The notes under the pieces are model-generated. The model did no database searches. It saw only the letters and a program-made list of their open reading frames with translations, and was not told the DNA's origin. Shown piece after piece: positions 37,483 through 47,218 of a stretch of 56,050 nucleotides of DNA. The stretch comes from Loigolactobacillus bifermentans DSM 20003. Its GTDB lineage: Bacteria; Bacillota; Bacilli; Lactobacillales; Lactobacillaceae. Both the position numbers and the translations under genes were made by a program. Location: assembly GCF_001434575.1 (NCBI RefSeq), contig NZ_AZDA01000133.1, positions 1-56,050 of the forward strand, written 5' to 3'. Numbering within the stretch: position 1 is the stretch's first letter; every line of letters starts with the position of its first letter.

Positions 37483-38485
37483 TTTACAGCTGTTATGGTT
37501 TTGCTTAATTGGACTGTTGTTCTCGATTTTCTTCATTTTAGAGGGCTTTGATTATGGTGTGGGCATGTCTGTCGGGTTGTTGGCGCATTCTGATGCTGAG
37601 CGCGATCAACTGATCCGTACCATTGGACCACACTGGGATGGCAATGAAGTTTGGCTGATCACAGCAGGTGGGGCAATGTTTGCCTCATTTCCTTACTGGT
37701 ATGCCAGCTTGTTTTCAGGCTTTTACATTTTACTGTTTTTAATTTTATTCAGTTTGATTATTCGTGGGGTCTCCTTTGAATTTCGGAGTCACGTAATCAG
37801 CAAAGCCGGGAAAAAGTTGTGGGAAACGGCCTTGATCTGCGGCAGCTTATTAACCCCATTTTTCTTTGGCATGTTGTTTACCGACTTAGTCCGCGGCATG
37901 CCCATCAATGGGCATGGCGATGTGATGGCCAGCCTTGGGGATTACGTGAATATTTTCTCCATTGTAGGCGGTGTCGCCATTGTGGTACTATGTTTGTTAC
38001 AAGGTTTGAACTTCATTCGCTTAAAGACCTTAGGGGCTGTGCGAGAAAACGCGCGTAAAATGGCGCAATGGCTATACGCAGTCTTATTTGTTGGGTTAGT
38101 GGTTTATGCGGGTTTACTGATTTTCCAAACAGATTTCTTCAGCAAACGGCCGCTTTCCAGTGGGTTGCTGGTGGTGGCTTTAGTGCTTGCCAGTGCCATT
38201 GCTTGGTTCGGCGTGCTTAAAAATCGCGAATGGCTGTCGATCATTGCCAGCAGTTGTGGTTGGCTCTTTCTGGTAGCGTTGCTGTTTAATGGCCTATTTC
38301 CACGGGTGATGATCGGCAATGAACCAGCACATAGCATTTTGATCAAAAACGCATCTTCAACGGAACATACCTTGGGGTTGATGACGATTGTGGCGGTGAT
38401 CTTAGTCCCAATCGTGCTCGTTTATGTGATTTGGAGTTATTATATTTTCCGCCATCGTGTGGCGGTTGAAAAAGTGGTGTTATAG
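37475..38485 (+). CDS. cydB: Cytochrome bd ubiquinol oxidase subunit II
   Basis: 336 aa from ATG 37475, preceded by AAAGGAGG inside the cydA end; longer in-frame starts are rejected. EGFDYGVGM and GPHWDGNEVWLITAGGAMFASFP are CydB signatures, with about eight membrane segments. Stop is followed immediately by cydD. Confidence 0.96.
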   Translation: MTSLQLLWFCLIGLLFSIFFILEGFDYGVGMSVGLLAHSDAERDQLIRTIGPHWDGNEVWLITAGGAMFASFPYWYASLFSGFYILLFLILFSLIIRGVSFEFRSHVISKAGKKLWETALICGSLLTPFFFGMLFTDLVRGMPINGHGDVMASLGDYVNIFSIVGGVAIVVLCLLQGLNFIRLKTLGAVRENARKMAQWLYAVLFVGLVVYAGLLIFQTDFFSKRPLSSGLLVVALVLASAIAWFGVLKNREWLSIIASSCGWLFLVALLFNGLFPRVMIGNEPAHSILIKNASSTEHTLGLMTIVAVILVPIVLVYVIWSYYIFRHRVAVEKVVL

Positions 38486-40228
38486 ATGATTGATGGACGG
38501 CTATTCAAATTGGCCGGGATCAAGCGAATTGGGCTGTGGCTCTTTTTGCTAACCGTGTTACAAGCAGGATTTATTTTAATACAAAGCCGTTCATTGGCTA
38601 CCAGTCTGGTATTGATCTGGCAGCGGCAAACACGCGCCCAACTACTTCCGTGGTTGGGCGTCTTTGCCGTTGCTTGGATTGGGCGCCAGGCGGTGTTATG
38701 GGGGAAGGAGCGACTGTTGGTGCACTATTCGCAAACCACTAGTCGTCACTTACGGGAACAATTATTGGGCAAGCTCTTTCAATTAGGACCGAGTCTTGTG
38801 GCGCGGAAGGGCACTGGCGATACGGTGACCTTAGCCATTGAAGGCATTGATCAAATTGAAAATTACCTCACGTTGATTTTGAATAAGTTGTTAAACTTAG
38901 GCTTGATCCCGTGGTTGTTATTGATCTATATTTTTGTTTTAAATGTCCGTTCTGGGGTTACGTTACTGCTAATTTTTCCAATTGTCATGCTCTTTATGAT
39001 GATCTTAGGGATAGCAGCGCAGCGTAAGGCCGGACACCAGTATGCCGGCTACCAGCGGTTGGCGAACCATTTTGTGGATGCTTTGCGGGGCTTACCGACT
39101 TTAAAGCGGCTAGGCTTAAGCGAGACTTATGCGGAGAATGTGTATCATGTGAGTGAAGATTACCGCAAAGAAACCATGAGTGTTTTGAAAATCGCAATTC
39201 TATCGACTTTTGCGTTGGATTTCTTTAATACTTTATCCATTGCCGTGGTGGCAGTCTTTTTAGGGTTGGACTTGATCAATGGCACCGTGCCCTATTTACC
39301 CGCACTAACGGTTTTAATTTTGGCACCAGAGTTTTACTTGCCGATTCGCGATTTTGCCAATGATTATCACGCCACCTTAAATGGCAAAAATGCGATGCAG
39401 GCATTATATGCTGTTTTGGAACAACCAGTGCCCAAACAGCGGACGTTATTAACTGACTTTTCAGGGTGGCAGGCGGATAGCCAGTTAACGTTTCAACAAG
39501 TTGCGGTCCAATACCCTGGTAGCACAGCCAGTGACTTGGCGCAAATCAGTTTTACCGCGCAAGGCTATCAAAAAATTGGGTTAGTTGGGCCTTCTGGTGG
39601 CGGGAAGTCCACCTTGATCGAAACGCTAGGGGGCTTTTTACAACCGGCGTCAGGGCAAATCGCGGTGAACCAGCAGCAGTTGCCGCATTTGGCACAAACC
39701 GCTTGGCAACAGAATGTGGTCTATTTACCGCAAAAACCGTACTTATTTCACACGACCATTGCGGAAAACGTCGCTTTTTATCAACCTGATGCTGAGGACG
39801 CTGCGATTGAAGCAGCTTGTACGGCTGCCGGATTAATGGATTGGATCCGCCGCTTGCCGGCAGGGTTCCAAACCGTTATCGGCACTGGCGGTCAAACCAT
39901 TAGTGGTGGGCAGGCGCAGCGGATCGCGTTGGCCCGCGCTTTTCTTGCGAACCAGCGGCGGATTTTATTACTTGATGAACCCACTGCCCATTTGGACCTG
40001 GAAACAGAGGCAGCGTTAAAAACAACCATGTTGCCATTATTAGACCAACATCTGGTCTTTTTTGCCACCCATCGGTTGCACTGGCTGCAACAAATGGACT
40101 ATGTCTTGGTGATTGACCACGGCGAATTAGTGGCGCAAGGTCGGCCAGCTGAGTTAGCCCAACAACCAGGGTTATATGCGGAACTGATACAACAATCACA
40201 ACAAAATGGGTTGGAGGTGCAAGCCTAA
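38486..40228 (+). CDS. cydD: Thiol/heme exporter ABC half-transporter CydD
   Basis: 580 aa. Six membrane segments in the first 310 residues, then an ATPase with Walker A GPSGGGKSTL, signature ISGGQAQRIALARA, and Walker B RILLLDEPTAHLD. CydDC exports cysteine or glutathione and is required for assembly of cytochrome bd. The ATG starts right after the cydB stop and its stop overlaps cydC by one base. CydD versus CydC was decided by order and by YLPQKPYLFH in the Q-loop. Confidence 0.9.
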   Translation: MIDGRLFKLAGIKRIGLWLFLLTVLQAGFILIQSRSLATSLVLIWQRQTRAQLLPWLGVFAVAWIGRQAVLWGKERLLVHYSQTTSRHLREQLLGKLFQLGPSLVARKGTGDTVTLAIEGIDQIENYLTLILNKLLNLGLIPWLLLIYIFVLNVRSGVTLLLIFPIVMLFMMILGIAAQRKAGHQYAGYQRLANHFVDALRGLPTLKRLGLSETYAENVYHVSEDYRKETMSVLKIAILSTFALDFFNTLSIAVVAVFLGLDLINGTVPYLPALTVLILAPEFYLPIRDFANDYHATLNGKNAMQALYAVLEQPVPKQRTLLTDFSGWQADSQLTFQQVAVQYPGSTASDLAQISFTAQGYQKIGLVGPSGGGKSTLIETLGGFLQPASGQIAVNQQQLPHLAQTAWQQNVVYLPQKPYLFHTTIAENVAFYQPDAEDAAIEAACTAAGLMDWIRRLPAGFQTVIGTGGQTISGGQAQRIALARAFLANQRRILLLDEPTAHLDLETEAALKTTMLPLLDQHLVFFATHRLHWLQQMDYVLVIDHGELVAQGRPAELAQQPGLYAELIQQSQQNGLEVQA

Positions 40229-41976
40229 TGTGGCAACAAGAGACATGGTTAAAGCCTTATTTGAAAAAGTACTGGCGGCTATTGGTGTTAACGTTAACGT
40301 TAGGCGGGTTAACCTTGATTTGTGGCAGTGCTTTAATGGTCACATCAGGTTATTTGATCAGTTTAGCGGCGCGCCAACCGGCTTCAATTTTAGTGATTTA
40401 TGTGCCGGTGGTGCTGACCCGGGCCTTTGGAATCGGGCGTCCGGTGTTACATTATCTGGAGCGGTTAACGTCCCATAATTGGGTCCTAAAAGTCACGTCA
40501 GATCTGCGCAAACGGCTGTTTCAACATGTGGCCCGTCAAGTCACATTTGCGGGAACGCAATTGGAAACGGGACGTGTGCTGAGTTTGCTGGCAGATGATA
40601 TTGACCATTTACAAAACCTGTATTTACGGGCCCTTTTTCCAACGGTTCTGAGTTGGGGGTTGGCGCTGTTGGTAACGATCGCGCTGGGCTATTTTAATGG
40701 CTGGTTAGGGTTATTTATGCTGGTGGTGCTCAGCTTATTGGTGGTTTGGCTGCCATTACTGGCGCTACAGCGGTTAACCTTTTATTTTGAGCAACAAAAA
40801 CAATTGCGGCGGCAGCAGTATACGGATCTCACCGATGCAGTGTTGGGTTTAGCCGATTGGGTCGGCACGACGCAACAAAATCGGTTTATCCAACAAGCGA
40901 TGCGGCCGTTTGGTAAATTACAGGCCAGTCGTCGCCGCATTCAGAACTTAGACCATACCCGCGACTTTTGGTTACAATTGATCAGCGGCGGGGTACTCGT
41001 TGTTTTGTTACTGTGGTTGGTTGGGCAAGCCCAACAACAGGCCGTTTGGGCTAACTGGGCGGCAGGCTTTGCGCTGGGATTGCTGCCTTTATTAGATGTG
41101 TTTGTGGCCATAAGTCAAAGCTTTGAAACCTTACCATTGTATTTAGATGCGGTGAAACACTTAAATCAATTGCCAGCAGCACCGGCAAATCAGTTTGCCC
41201 AGCAAACCATCCCAGTGACGCAACCACATACGTTGGCGTTGCAGCAGGTGACGTTTCGCTATTCCAAGGCACCACAGCCGATTTTTCAGAAGCTTCAGTT
41301 AACGATCCAGCCAGGTGAGAAGCTCGCAATTTTAGGCAAAAGCGGCATTGGCAAAACAACGTTGTTACAGTTACTGTTAGGCGATTTAACCCCTGAAGCA
41401 GGGGCGGTCACGTTAGATCAGGTGCCGATTCAGGCGTTACATGACCAGCGTTCCCAACTGGTCAGTGTGTTAGATCAAACGTCTTTCTTATTTAATACGA
41501 CGATTCGAAATAATTTAAGTCTCGGCAATTTAAAGGCAACCGAAGCAGACTTATGGCGCGTTTTGACCGCCGTTCAATTGGCAGAGATGATCAAAGCTTT
41601 GCCAGAGGGGCTTGATACCTCTGTTACTGAAGCAGGCGCCCGTTTTTCAGGCGGGGAGCAACAACGTTTGGTGTTGGCGCGGGTTCTGTTGCAAGATACG
41701 CCAATTGTGGTTTTAGACGAACCCACCGTTGGCTTAGACCCGTTAACCGAACAAGCATTGTTAACCTTAGTTTTTGATTTATTAACGGATAAAACAGTGA
41801 TTTGGGTCACCCACCATTTACAAGGGGTTGCTGCAATGGACCAAGTGGTCTTTTTACAAGCCGGTGGTATTCGCTTACAAGGTGCACCACAGCAGCTTTA
41901 CCAGGACAGTGCCTTCTTTAGGAAGCTTTATCAATTAGACCAAGGATTAAGCCTCGAAAACACACCCATTAATTAA
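40228..41976 (+). CDS. cydC: Thiol/heme exporter ABC half-transporter CydC
   Basis: 582 aa. Membrane domain with the CydC-type pattern LTRAFGIGRPVLHYLERLTSHN, then ATPase with Walker A GKSGIGKTTL, signature FSGGEQQRLVLARV, Walker B IVVLDEPTVGLDP. It is the partner of CydD. No terminator is obvious; the 313-base gap to the next ORF is AT-rich with only the leader described below. Confidence 0.9.
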   Translation: MWQQETWLKPYLKKYWRLLVLTLTLGGLTLICGSALMVTSGYLISLAARQPASILVIYVPVVLTRAFGIGRPVLHYLERLTSHNWVLKVTSDLRKRLFQHVARQVTFAGTQLETGRVLSLLADDIDHLQNLYLRALFPTVLSWGLALLVTIALGYFNGWLGLFMLVVLSLLVVWLPLLALQRLTFYFEQQKQLRRQQYTDLTDAVLGLADWVGTTQQNRFIQQAMRPFGKLQASRRRIQNLDHTRDFWLQLISGGVLVVLLLWLVGQAQQQAVWANWAAGFALGLLPLLDVFVAISQSFETLPLYLDAVKHLNQLPAAPANQFAQQTIPVTQPHTLALQQVTFRYSKAPQPIFQKLQLTIQPGEKLAILGKSGIGKTTLLQLLLGDLTPEAGAVTLDQVPIQALHDQRSQLVSVLDQTSFLFNTTIRNNLSLGNLKATEADLWRVLTAVQLAEMIKALPEGLDTSVTEAGARFSGGEQQRLVLARVLLQDTPIVVLDEPTVGLDPLTEQALLTLVFDLLTDKTVIWVTHHLQGVAAMDQVVFLQAGGIRLQGAPQQLYQDSAFFRKLYQLDQGLSLENTPIN

Positions 41977-42214
41977 AAAATTGATGAGAATTCGCGGCTA
42001 TGTGCAATTTTAAAAAGCAGTCCGATTAAAAATATTAAAGTAGATTTATCAAAATCTTTAAATTAACGCCTTTACTTTTCCTGAAAATATGCTTATTTCA
42101 ATTTACTTAAAAATACTTTCACTGTTTTTGAGTTTATGAGAGCAGTTCTTGTTAGATAATTCACGACAAACCGGGCTTGCGGTTTATTTTAGACCGTGGT
42201 AGACTGTTCGCATG

Positions 42215-42274
42215 CTCAAAAAGTTGAGTCATCACGCTGATGCTGGCTGGCGACAGCCGCAGTAAATTTTTTTG
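42215..42274 (+). promoter_or_regulatory. Attenuator-like leader before a small ORF
   Basis: CTCAA / TTGAG (42215-42228) is followed by GGCTG (42245-42249) / CAGCC (42254-42258) with loop GCGA, then TAAA and a T-run (42267-42273). The SD AAGGAGGG of the 69-aa ORF comes directly after the T-run. A possible -10 TAGACT is at 42200. This looks like a short transcription attenuator, with no recognised ligand class. Confidence 0.4.
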
Positions 42275-42289
42275 TAAGGAGGGTTTGTC

Positions 42290-42499
42290 GTGATTTTTAG
42301 TAAGGTTCAAGACTATGCAGTAGAATGCCTGTATCAGAAAGCAGGTCAGGTGATCTCCGAAAGACGCATTTGTCATAACACTACCAAAAAAGAAGCCAAA
42401 GCTCAGGCATTTAATCAACTTTGTGTAAATGGTCGGCATCATAATTTGTCGGTGGAAGATCTGATTGCAATTAAGGTCAAACCAACAATGGCTAAATAA
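42290..42499 (+). CDS. Small protein of 69 aa, unknown
   Basis: GTG start with AAGGAGGG eight bases upstream, and a strong terminator right after, so it is a monocistronic gene. Composition is basic and soluble: KKEAKAQAFNQLCVNGRHHN in the middle, two more cysteines (Cys13, Cys28). No family recognised. A longer frame on the opposite strand covers the same DNA but has no SD and is rejected. Confidence 0.6.
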   Translation: MIFSKVQDYAVECLYQKAGQVISERRICHNTTKKEAKAQAFNQLCVNGRHHNLSVEDLIAIKVKPTMAK

Positions 42500-42543
42500 G
42501 AAAAATAAACAGTGGGTTTCCACTTTTAAATTGAATTGACAGG

Positions 42544-42572
42544 GTTCTGACAATCGTCAGAACTCTTTTTTT
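42544..42572 (+). terminator. Terminator of the 69-aa ORF
   Basis: GTTCTGAC (42544-42551) / GTCAGAAC (42556-42563), loop AATC, T-run to 42572. Confidence 0.92.
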
Positions 42573-42600
42573 ATAATCTTGTGAGAATTCACAGCGATAA

Positions 42601-42629
42601 TTGACAGAAAATGTCAATTGAATTAGAAT
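42601..42629 (+). promoter_or_regulatory. Promoter of the amino-acid permease gene
   Basis: Consensus TTGACA at 42601-42606, a 17-base spacer, and TAGAAT at 42624-42629. TTGACA is itself the left arm of a dyad with TGTCAA (42612-42617), which could be an operator. Confidence 0.75.
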
Positions 42630-42722
42630 TAAATGTCTAACAAATTATAGAACGTTAATGTTGACATTAAATGGTGTATCAGAGGACAGCGAAAACTTAA
42701 TATTAAATGGAGGGAACAGGGG

Positions 42723-44147
42723 ATGAAATTTACCCGTGGAAATTTGTTTATTCGTAAGCAAATTGATCTCGATAAGATTCATGATTCAAAGCAGGGGCTG
42801 GAGAAGAACCTTTCTGCTTTCAGTTTAAGCATGATGGGCGTCGGGGCAATTGTCGGTTCCGGTATTTTTATTTTACCGGGGATTTTAGCCGCACAATATA
42901 CTGGACCAGGTGTCATGTTTTCCTTTTTATTGGCAGCCGTTGTATGTTCACTGGCCGCCTTATGTTATTCGGAATTTTCGTCAACCATTCCGTTAGCCGG
43001 TAGTGCTTATACTTATATTTACAGTATTTTTGGTGAGTTACTGGCCTGGGTGTTAGGCTGGGCGTTGATTTCGGAGTATCTTTTTGCCGTTTCATCGGTG
43101 GCGGTGAGTTGGTCGGCATATTTTCAAAATATTTTAGCAGGCTTTGGCCTAAAGCTGCCGACTTTTCTGTCAGCGGCGATCGGAACCAGTAGTGTGCACG
43201 GTGCTTTGTTTAATTTACCAGCGTTTATCATTGTACTGGTCATTGCCTTTCTGTTAACGGGCGGCGTAACGGAGTCTAGTCGCGTGAACAACGTCATGGT
43301 GCTGATCAAAATTGCTGTGATCGCGTTATTCGTCATTGTCGGGGCGTTTTACATTAAACCGGCAAACTGGCATCCCTTTTTACCATTTGGGGTAAACGGG
43401 GTGGTTTCCGGTGCAGCAGTAGCCTTTTATGCGTACATTGGTTTCGATGCGGTTTCAACAGCATCTGAAGAAGTTAAAAATCCACAACGGGACATGCCGA
43501 TTGGCATTATTGCGTCCTTATTGATCACCACCGTGTTATACACCGTCTTATCCACTGTGTTGACGGGGGTTGTCCACTACACCAAATTAGGGGTCGATGA
43601 TCCAGTGGCATTTGCCTTAAACCTGATGCATCAAAATTGGGTTGCCGGAATCGTGTCCGTTGGGGCCGTTGTTGGTATGACTACTGTGTTACTGGTCATG
43701 TCATACGGTGGGACGCGGTTGTTATTTGCAATCAGTCGGGATGGCTTGTTGCCAGCTAACTTACACAAACTAAATCGCAAATCACATGTGCCGGTGATCA
43801 ATACTTGGATTTTCGGGGTGATCGCAGCGGTTTTTGCGGCCATTATTCCATTAGATAAAATTGCAGAATTAGTTAATATTGGGACCTTATTTGCCTTTGC
43901 CATGGTGTCCTTAGGGGTCATTTTCTTGCGTAAAGATCCGGTATTAGGGCATGTGGAAAAGTCCTTTAAAGTGCCATTTTATCCAGTTTTGCCGTTGGCG
44001 TCATTTTTTGCTTGTTTGTACCTGATGACCCGCTTACGGCGCTTTACTTGGATCGCGTTTTTGATCTGGTTAGTGATCGGGTTAGTGGTTTACTTTACTT
44101 ACGGTTACCACCACAGTATTGCGCGGGAAACACAAACGGAAGATTAG
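42723..44147 (+). CDS. APC-family amino acid permease (cationic amino acid transporter-like)
   Basis: 474 aa, about 12-14 membrane segments. MGVGAIVGSGIFILPG in TM1 is the APC substrate-binding loop; YIGFDAVSTASEEVKNPQRDMPIGI after TM6 is typical of the CAT/YfnA subgroup. It probably imports an amino acid by proton symport; the substrate is not readable from sequence. Single-gene unit between a strong promoter and a terminator. Conserved start after GGAGGG. Confidence 0.88.
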   Translation: MKFTRGNLFIRKQIDLDKIHDSKQGLEKNLSAFSLSMMGVGAIVGSGIFILPGILAAQYTGPGVMFSFLLAAVVCSLAALCYSEFSSTIPLAGSAYTYIYSIFGELLAWVLGWALISEYLFAVSSVAVSWSAYFQNILAGFGLKLPTFLSAAIGTSSVHGALFNLPAFIIVLVIAFLLTGGVTESSRVNNVMVLIKIAVIALFVIVGAFYIKPANWHPFLPFGVNGVVSGAAVAFYAYIGFDAVSTASEEVKNPQRDMPIGIIASLLITTVLYTVLSTVLTGVVHYTKLGVDDPVAFALNLMHQNWVAGIVSVGAVVGMTTVLLVMSYGGTRLLFAISRDGLLPANLHKLNRKSHVPVINTWIFGVIAAVFAAIIPLDKIAELVNIGTLFAFAMVSLGVIFLRKDPVLGHVEKSFKVPFYPVLPLASFFACLYLMTRLRRFTWIAFLIWLVIGLVVYFTYGYHHSIARETQTED

Positions 44148-44263
44148 GCTAAAACAAATGATAATGTGTTTGGGGAATCCTTGGCTGATCTCATGTTGTA
44201 CAAGACGTTGTTGACATTGGTTGATTTAAGCCTAAATGTTACATCAGAAAACTTTTTAATCGT

Positions 44264-44305
44264 AAAATGCCACCTCACTCTAAATTTTGAGTCAGGTGGC
44301 ATTTT
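44264..44305. terminator. Bidirectional terminator between permease and glycyl radical enzyme
   Basis: AAAATGCCACCT (44264-44275) / AGGTGGCATTTT (44294-44305) with additional CTC/GAG pairing inside. Arms ending in A-run and T-run let it work for both convergent genes. The remaining 130 bases to the next stop show nothing further. Confidence 0.85.
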
Positions 44306-44439
44306 GCGTTAATACGCAGTGAGATGATACTTACGGATTGATCAAGCCGTGGTCAAATGGTATTCTTCGTTATTTCTGAGAACTTAAACGTATTTGATGA
44401 GCTGGTTAAATACAGCTGATGAGAAAGGAAAGTCTAAGC

Positions 44440-46893
44440 TTAGAAACGCTGTTCCGTCCGTTCGATAATATCGTCCTGGGTTTCTTTCGATAAACCGACG
44501 AAGAAAGCAGAATAACCGGCAACTCGGACAATCAAATCACGATGTTGCTTAGGATGCTTTTGCGCATCGATCAAGGTGGCACGATCAACGATATTGTATT
44601 GTACATGGTAACCGTGTAAACGGTTGAAGAAAGTCCGTAACAAAGCAACTAACTTCAAGCAAGATTCATCAGTACGCAGAATTTGAGGTGACATTTTCTG
44701 GTTCAATAAGACGCCACCTGTGATGGCCTCGGTATCCAGTTTAGCAACACTCTTGAAGACAGCTGTTGGACCGTTGATGTCCATTGCGTGTTCTGGTGAG
44801 CAGCCTTCAGCCAATGGTGACCGCGCATGACGACCATCTGGTGTTGCCAAGGTACTGTGACCTTGCCCCACGTTAGCGGAAATAGAACTAGTTCCGGCGT
44901 AACGGAAACCACCAATTGGTCCGCGTCCATAACGTGTGTTTTTATACTTACCAATTTCATCAATATATGGTTTGTAGGCATCAGCAATTAATTGGTCAAC
45001 ATAATCGTCATCATTACCATATTTTGGTGCATCGTTAAGTAACATTTGTCGGATTTTTTCACCAGCTTCACCGGCAAAATCAGACTGCAAAGCATCCCAA
45101 AGTTGTTCAGGCGTAAGCTGCTTTTCTTCAAAGACGAGTTTCTTAACAGCCGCCAGTGAATCTGCAAGGTTGGCGATCCCAACTTGTAATCCGGAGATAA
45201 AGTCATAGATTGGACCGCCTTCCTTGATTGTCTTGCCACGGCCGATGCAATCGTCGGTTAATGTGGAACAAAGAATATCAGGATAGCCTTGTTCAAGGAC
45301 CATATCACACGTATTTTCGATAATGACAGATTGACGGGTAATTTCACGCAAGGATTTGTCCCAAGCATCCATTAATTGTTGATAGCTAGTCATTTCTGGG
45401 AAGCGGCCGTAGTTTGGCAGCAGTTGCTTGCCAGATTCTGGATCAACCCCACCGTTCATCACGATCAGTAGTGTCCGTGGGAAGTTGACGAAGCTCATAC
45501 CGGTACAGCGGTAGCCCCACTTACCGGGAACAGCTGTTTCAACACAGCCAATAGAGGAGTAATTGTAGGCATCTTCCTGCTTAACGCCACGTGCGATAAA
45601 GGAAGGGATGATGACTTCATCATCATTGAAGGCAGGCATCCCAAGTCCTTCTTTAATAACTTGAACACAGGCCATCATAAAATCGTTACTCAGTCCTTTA
45701 TGATAACGTACGGTTAAGTTAGGCTGTGGTAAGTGTGCTTGCGCGATAGCTTGTAAAATCAGATAAGACATTGGATTAACGGCATCTTTGCCATCAGGGG
45801 TTTGTCCGCCAATGGTAATATTTTGGTACAATGGTGAGCCAGCAGAAAATTCGGTATGATGCCAAGAACGCACTTTATTGATCGTCAATGTCTTTAAGGC
45901 TAAGTTCGTGAGTAATTCAACTGCTTTTTCTGGTGTTGTCCGTCCAGCCTGCAGGTCAGCTTCGTAAAATGGATCGAGATATTGATCGACTCGTCCGTAA
46001 GAAACAGAGTGGCCATTAGATTCGATTTGTAAAATCAAGTGGACAAACCAGACGGATTGTACGGCTTCACGTAAAGTTGTTGCAGGTTCATAAGGTACTT
46101 TTTTCATAATTGCAGCGATGTCCAGCAGATTTTGTTTTTCTTCTGGATCAGTTTCGGTTGCTGCTTTCTTTTCGGCCAAGGCAACATAACGATCAGCAAA
46201 ATGACGAACTGCATCGATGACAATCAGACTAGATTGATAAAAATAGAGTTTCTTTTGATTGTCATAGTCGGTGAGATCAAGGGCATCCATTGCTGTTTTT
46301 ACGCGTTGTTCATACCACTTGAGACCTTTATTGATCAAGGATGTGTAATCAACTGCAATATGACCATCACCAGACGTAATATTACCGTCAGCCCCAATAA
46401 TACCTAAGTCATAAAAGACACGACTTTCTGGTGGAAAGGCGGCTAGGCCACGGTCTTCTAGCGTATTGTGTTTCCAAAACGGTGCAATTTCACGAAGCTT
46501 TTCCTTGCTGTTTTCAGAGATGTAGAAAACATCGCCAGAACGTTTTTCAAAGGTGTCGAGTTCATCGAGCACCCAGTTCATCGAATATTCTGGAAAGACG
46601 GGTGCCCAGCGATTGGATTGTGCTTGATTACCGACAATCAAAGTTTCTGGTTCGATGAAGATAGACATTTTATCTAAAATATGGGCCAACATTTTCGCAC
46701 GAAGTACATCAAGTTGTTCGTCTTGGTGTGCTTTGTAGGCTTCTGTTGCGAGCACAGCACGCTCTGGATCGACATAAGGCTTAGCATCGATAATTTTGTC
46801 ACGTAACTGATTCATACGATCGGTTAATTTTCCGAATTGCCCTTCTGCAATCGGGCTAAATGTCATGGTTTTCTTTGTTTCAACAGCATCCAT
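44440..46893 (-). CDS. Glycyl radical enzyme of the YbiW/PflF type
   Basis: 817 aa from ATG 46893, which follows AAGGAG (46909-46904); a TTG start 12 codons earlier is rejected because it would place that SD inside the gene. The active-site loop SSIGCVETAVPGKWGYRCTG holds thiyl Cys450 and Glu452; RVAGYSAFF near the end holds the radical Gly793. The loop matches E. coli YbiW closely as I remember it and differs from pyruvate formate-lyase (Cys-Cys), and lacks the Asp conserved after GCVEP in glycerol/choline-type enzymes. YbiW-type enzymes have recently been linked, from memory, to 1,5-anhydroglucitol-6-phosphate cleavage; this is unconfirmed here. Strictly anaerobic enzyme, activated by the divergent gene. 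Confidence 0.88.
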   Translation of the reverse strand: MDAVETKKTMTFSPIAEGQFGKLTDRMNQLRDKIIDAKPYVDPERAVLATEAYKAHQDEQLDVLRAKMLAHILDKMSIFIEPETLIVGNQAQSNRWAPVFPEYSMNWVLDELDTFEKRSGDVFYISENSKEKLREIAPFWKHNTLEDRGLAAFPPESRVFYDLGIIGADGNITSGDGHIAVDYTSLINKGLKWYEQRVKTAMDALDLTDYDNQKKLYFYQSSLIVIDAVRHFADRYVALAEKKAATETDPEEKQNLLDIAAIMKKVPYEPATTLREAVQSVWFVHLILQIESNGHSVSYGRVDQYLDPFYEADLQAGRTTPEKAVELLTNLALKTLTINKVRSWHHTEFSAGSPLYQNITIGGQTPDGKDAVNPMSYLILQAIAQAHLPQPNLTVRYHKGLSNDFMMACVQVIKEGLGMPAFNDDEVIIPSFIARGVKQEDAYNYSSIGCVETAVPGKWGYRCTGMSFVNFPRTLLIVMNGGVDPESGKQLLPNYGRFPEMTSYQQLMDAWDKSLREITRQSVIIENTCDMVLEQGYPDILCSTLTDDCIGRGKTIKEGGPIYDFISGLQVGIANLADSLAAVKKLVFEEKQLTPEQLWDALQSDFAGEAGEKIRQMLLNDAPKYGNDDDYVDQLIADAYKPYIDEIGKYKNTRYGRGPIGGFRYAGTSSISANVGQGHSTLATPDGRHARSPLAEGCSPEHAMDINGPTAVFKSVAKLDTEAITGGVLLNQKMSPQILRTDESCLKLVALLRTFFNRLHGYHVQYNIVDRATLIDAQKHPKQHRDLIVRVAGYSAFFVGLSKETQDDIIERTEQRF

Positions 46894-46929
46894 AATGAGA
46901 CATCTCCTTAAGGTCGACACGTTTAACAA

Positions 46930-46943
46930 TTCAAAACGTTTTA
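46930..46943 (-). promoter_or_regulatory. Possible catabolite-response site upstream of the glycyl radical enzyme
   Basis: TCAAAACGTTTTAA matches the cre consensus at about 12 of 14 positions and is nearly palindromic around ACGT. It lies about 40 bases before the start codon. Confidence 0.4.
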
Positions 46944-46976
46944 ATTAACTTGATTATAAACGAAATTTATCACGCT

Positions 46977-47006
46977 TTCGTTCGTAAATCAACCTTTACG
47001 AACGAA
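46977..47006. promoter_or_regulatory. Perfect 12-bp inverted repeat, likely operator
   Basis: TTCGTTCGTAAA (46977-46988) and TTTACGAACGAA (46995-47006), spacer TCAACC. It sits in the divergent region upstream of the glycyl radical enzyme. The inner CGTAAA-N6-TTTACG resembles the dyad before the SorC-type regulator. Confidence 0.75.
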
Positions 47007-47146
47007 TTTAAATGAATTTGCACAAATGTGCAGCCTAATTGATGCGCTAATGAACATTAATAAAATAGGAATCCTTAATAAAATCCGAATCACCATTGAT
47101 GTTGCGCAATCGGTACAGACAAGTTGAAAAAATGCCTTGCTAATAT

Positions 47147-47181
47147 ATTTCTAACGAAAATATTTTATTTACGTTAGAAAT
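47147..47181. promoter_or_regulatory. Perfect 10-bp inverted repeat before the activase
   Basis: ATTTCTAACG (47147-47156) and CGTTAGAAAT (47172-47181) with a 15-base AT-rich spacer that contains TTTACG at its edge. It ends 38 bases before the activase start. Confidence 0.65.
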
Positions 47182-47218
47182 AAAAAGTGCTACATTATTG
47201 ATGAAGGGGGCGCTAACG

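Noticed and set aside
42161-42553. 130-codon frame on the minus strand over the 69-aa ORF
   Set aside because: No SD, crosses the terminator at 42544-42572 and the leader; the plus-strand ORF has an AAGGAGGG SD.
44440-46893. Pyruvate formate-lyase or glycerol dehydratase
   Set aside because: The active site has a single Cys in GCVET rather than the Cys-Cys of pyruvate formate-lyase, and the Asp expected after GCVEP in diol/choline enzymes is missing.
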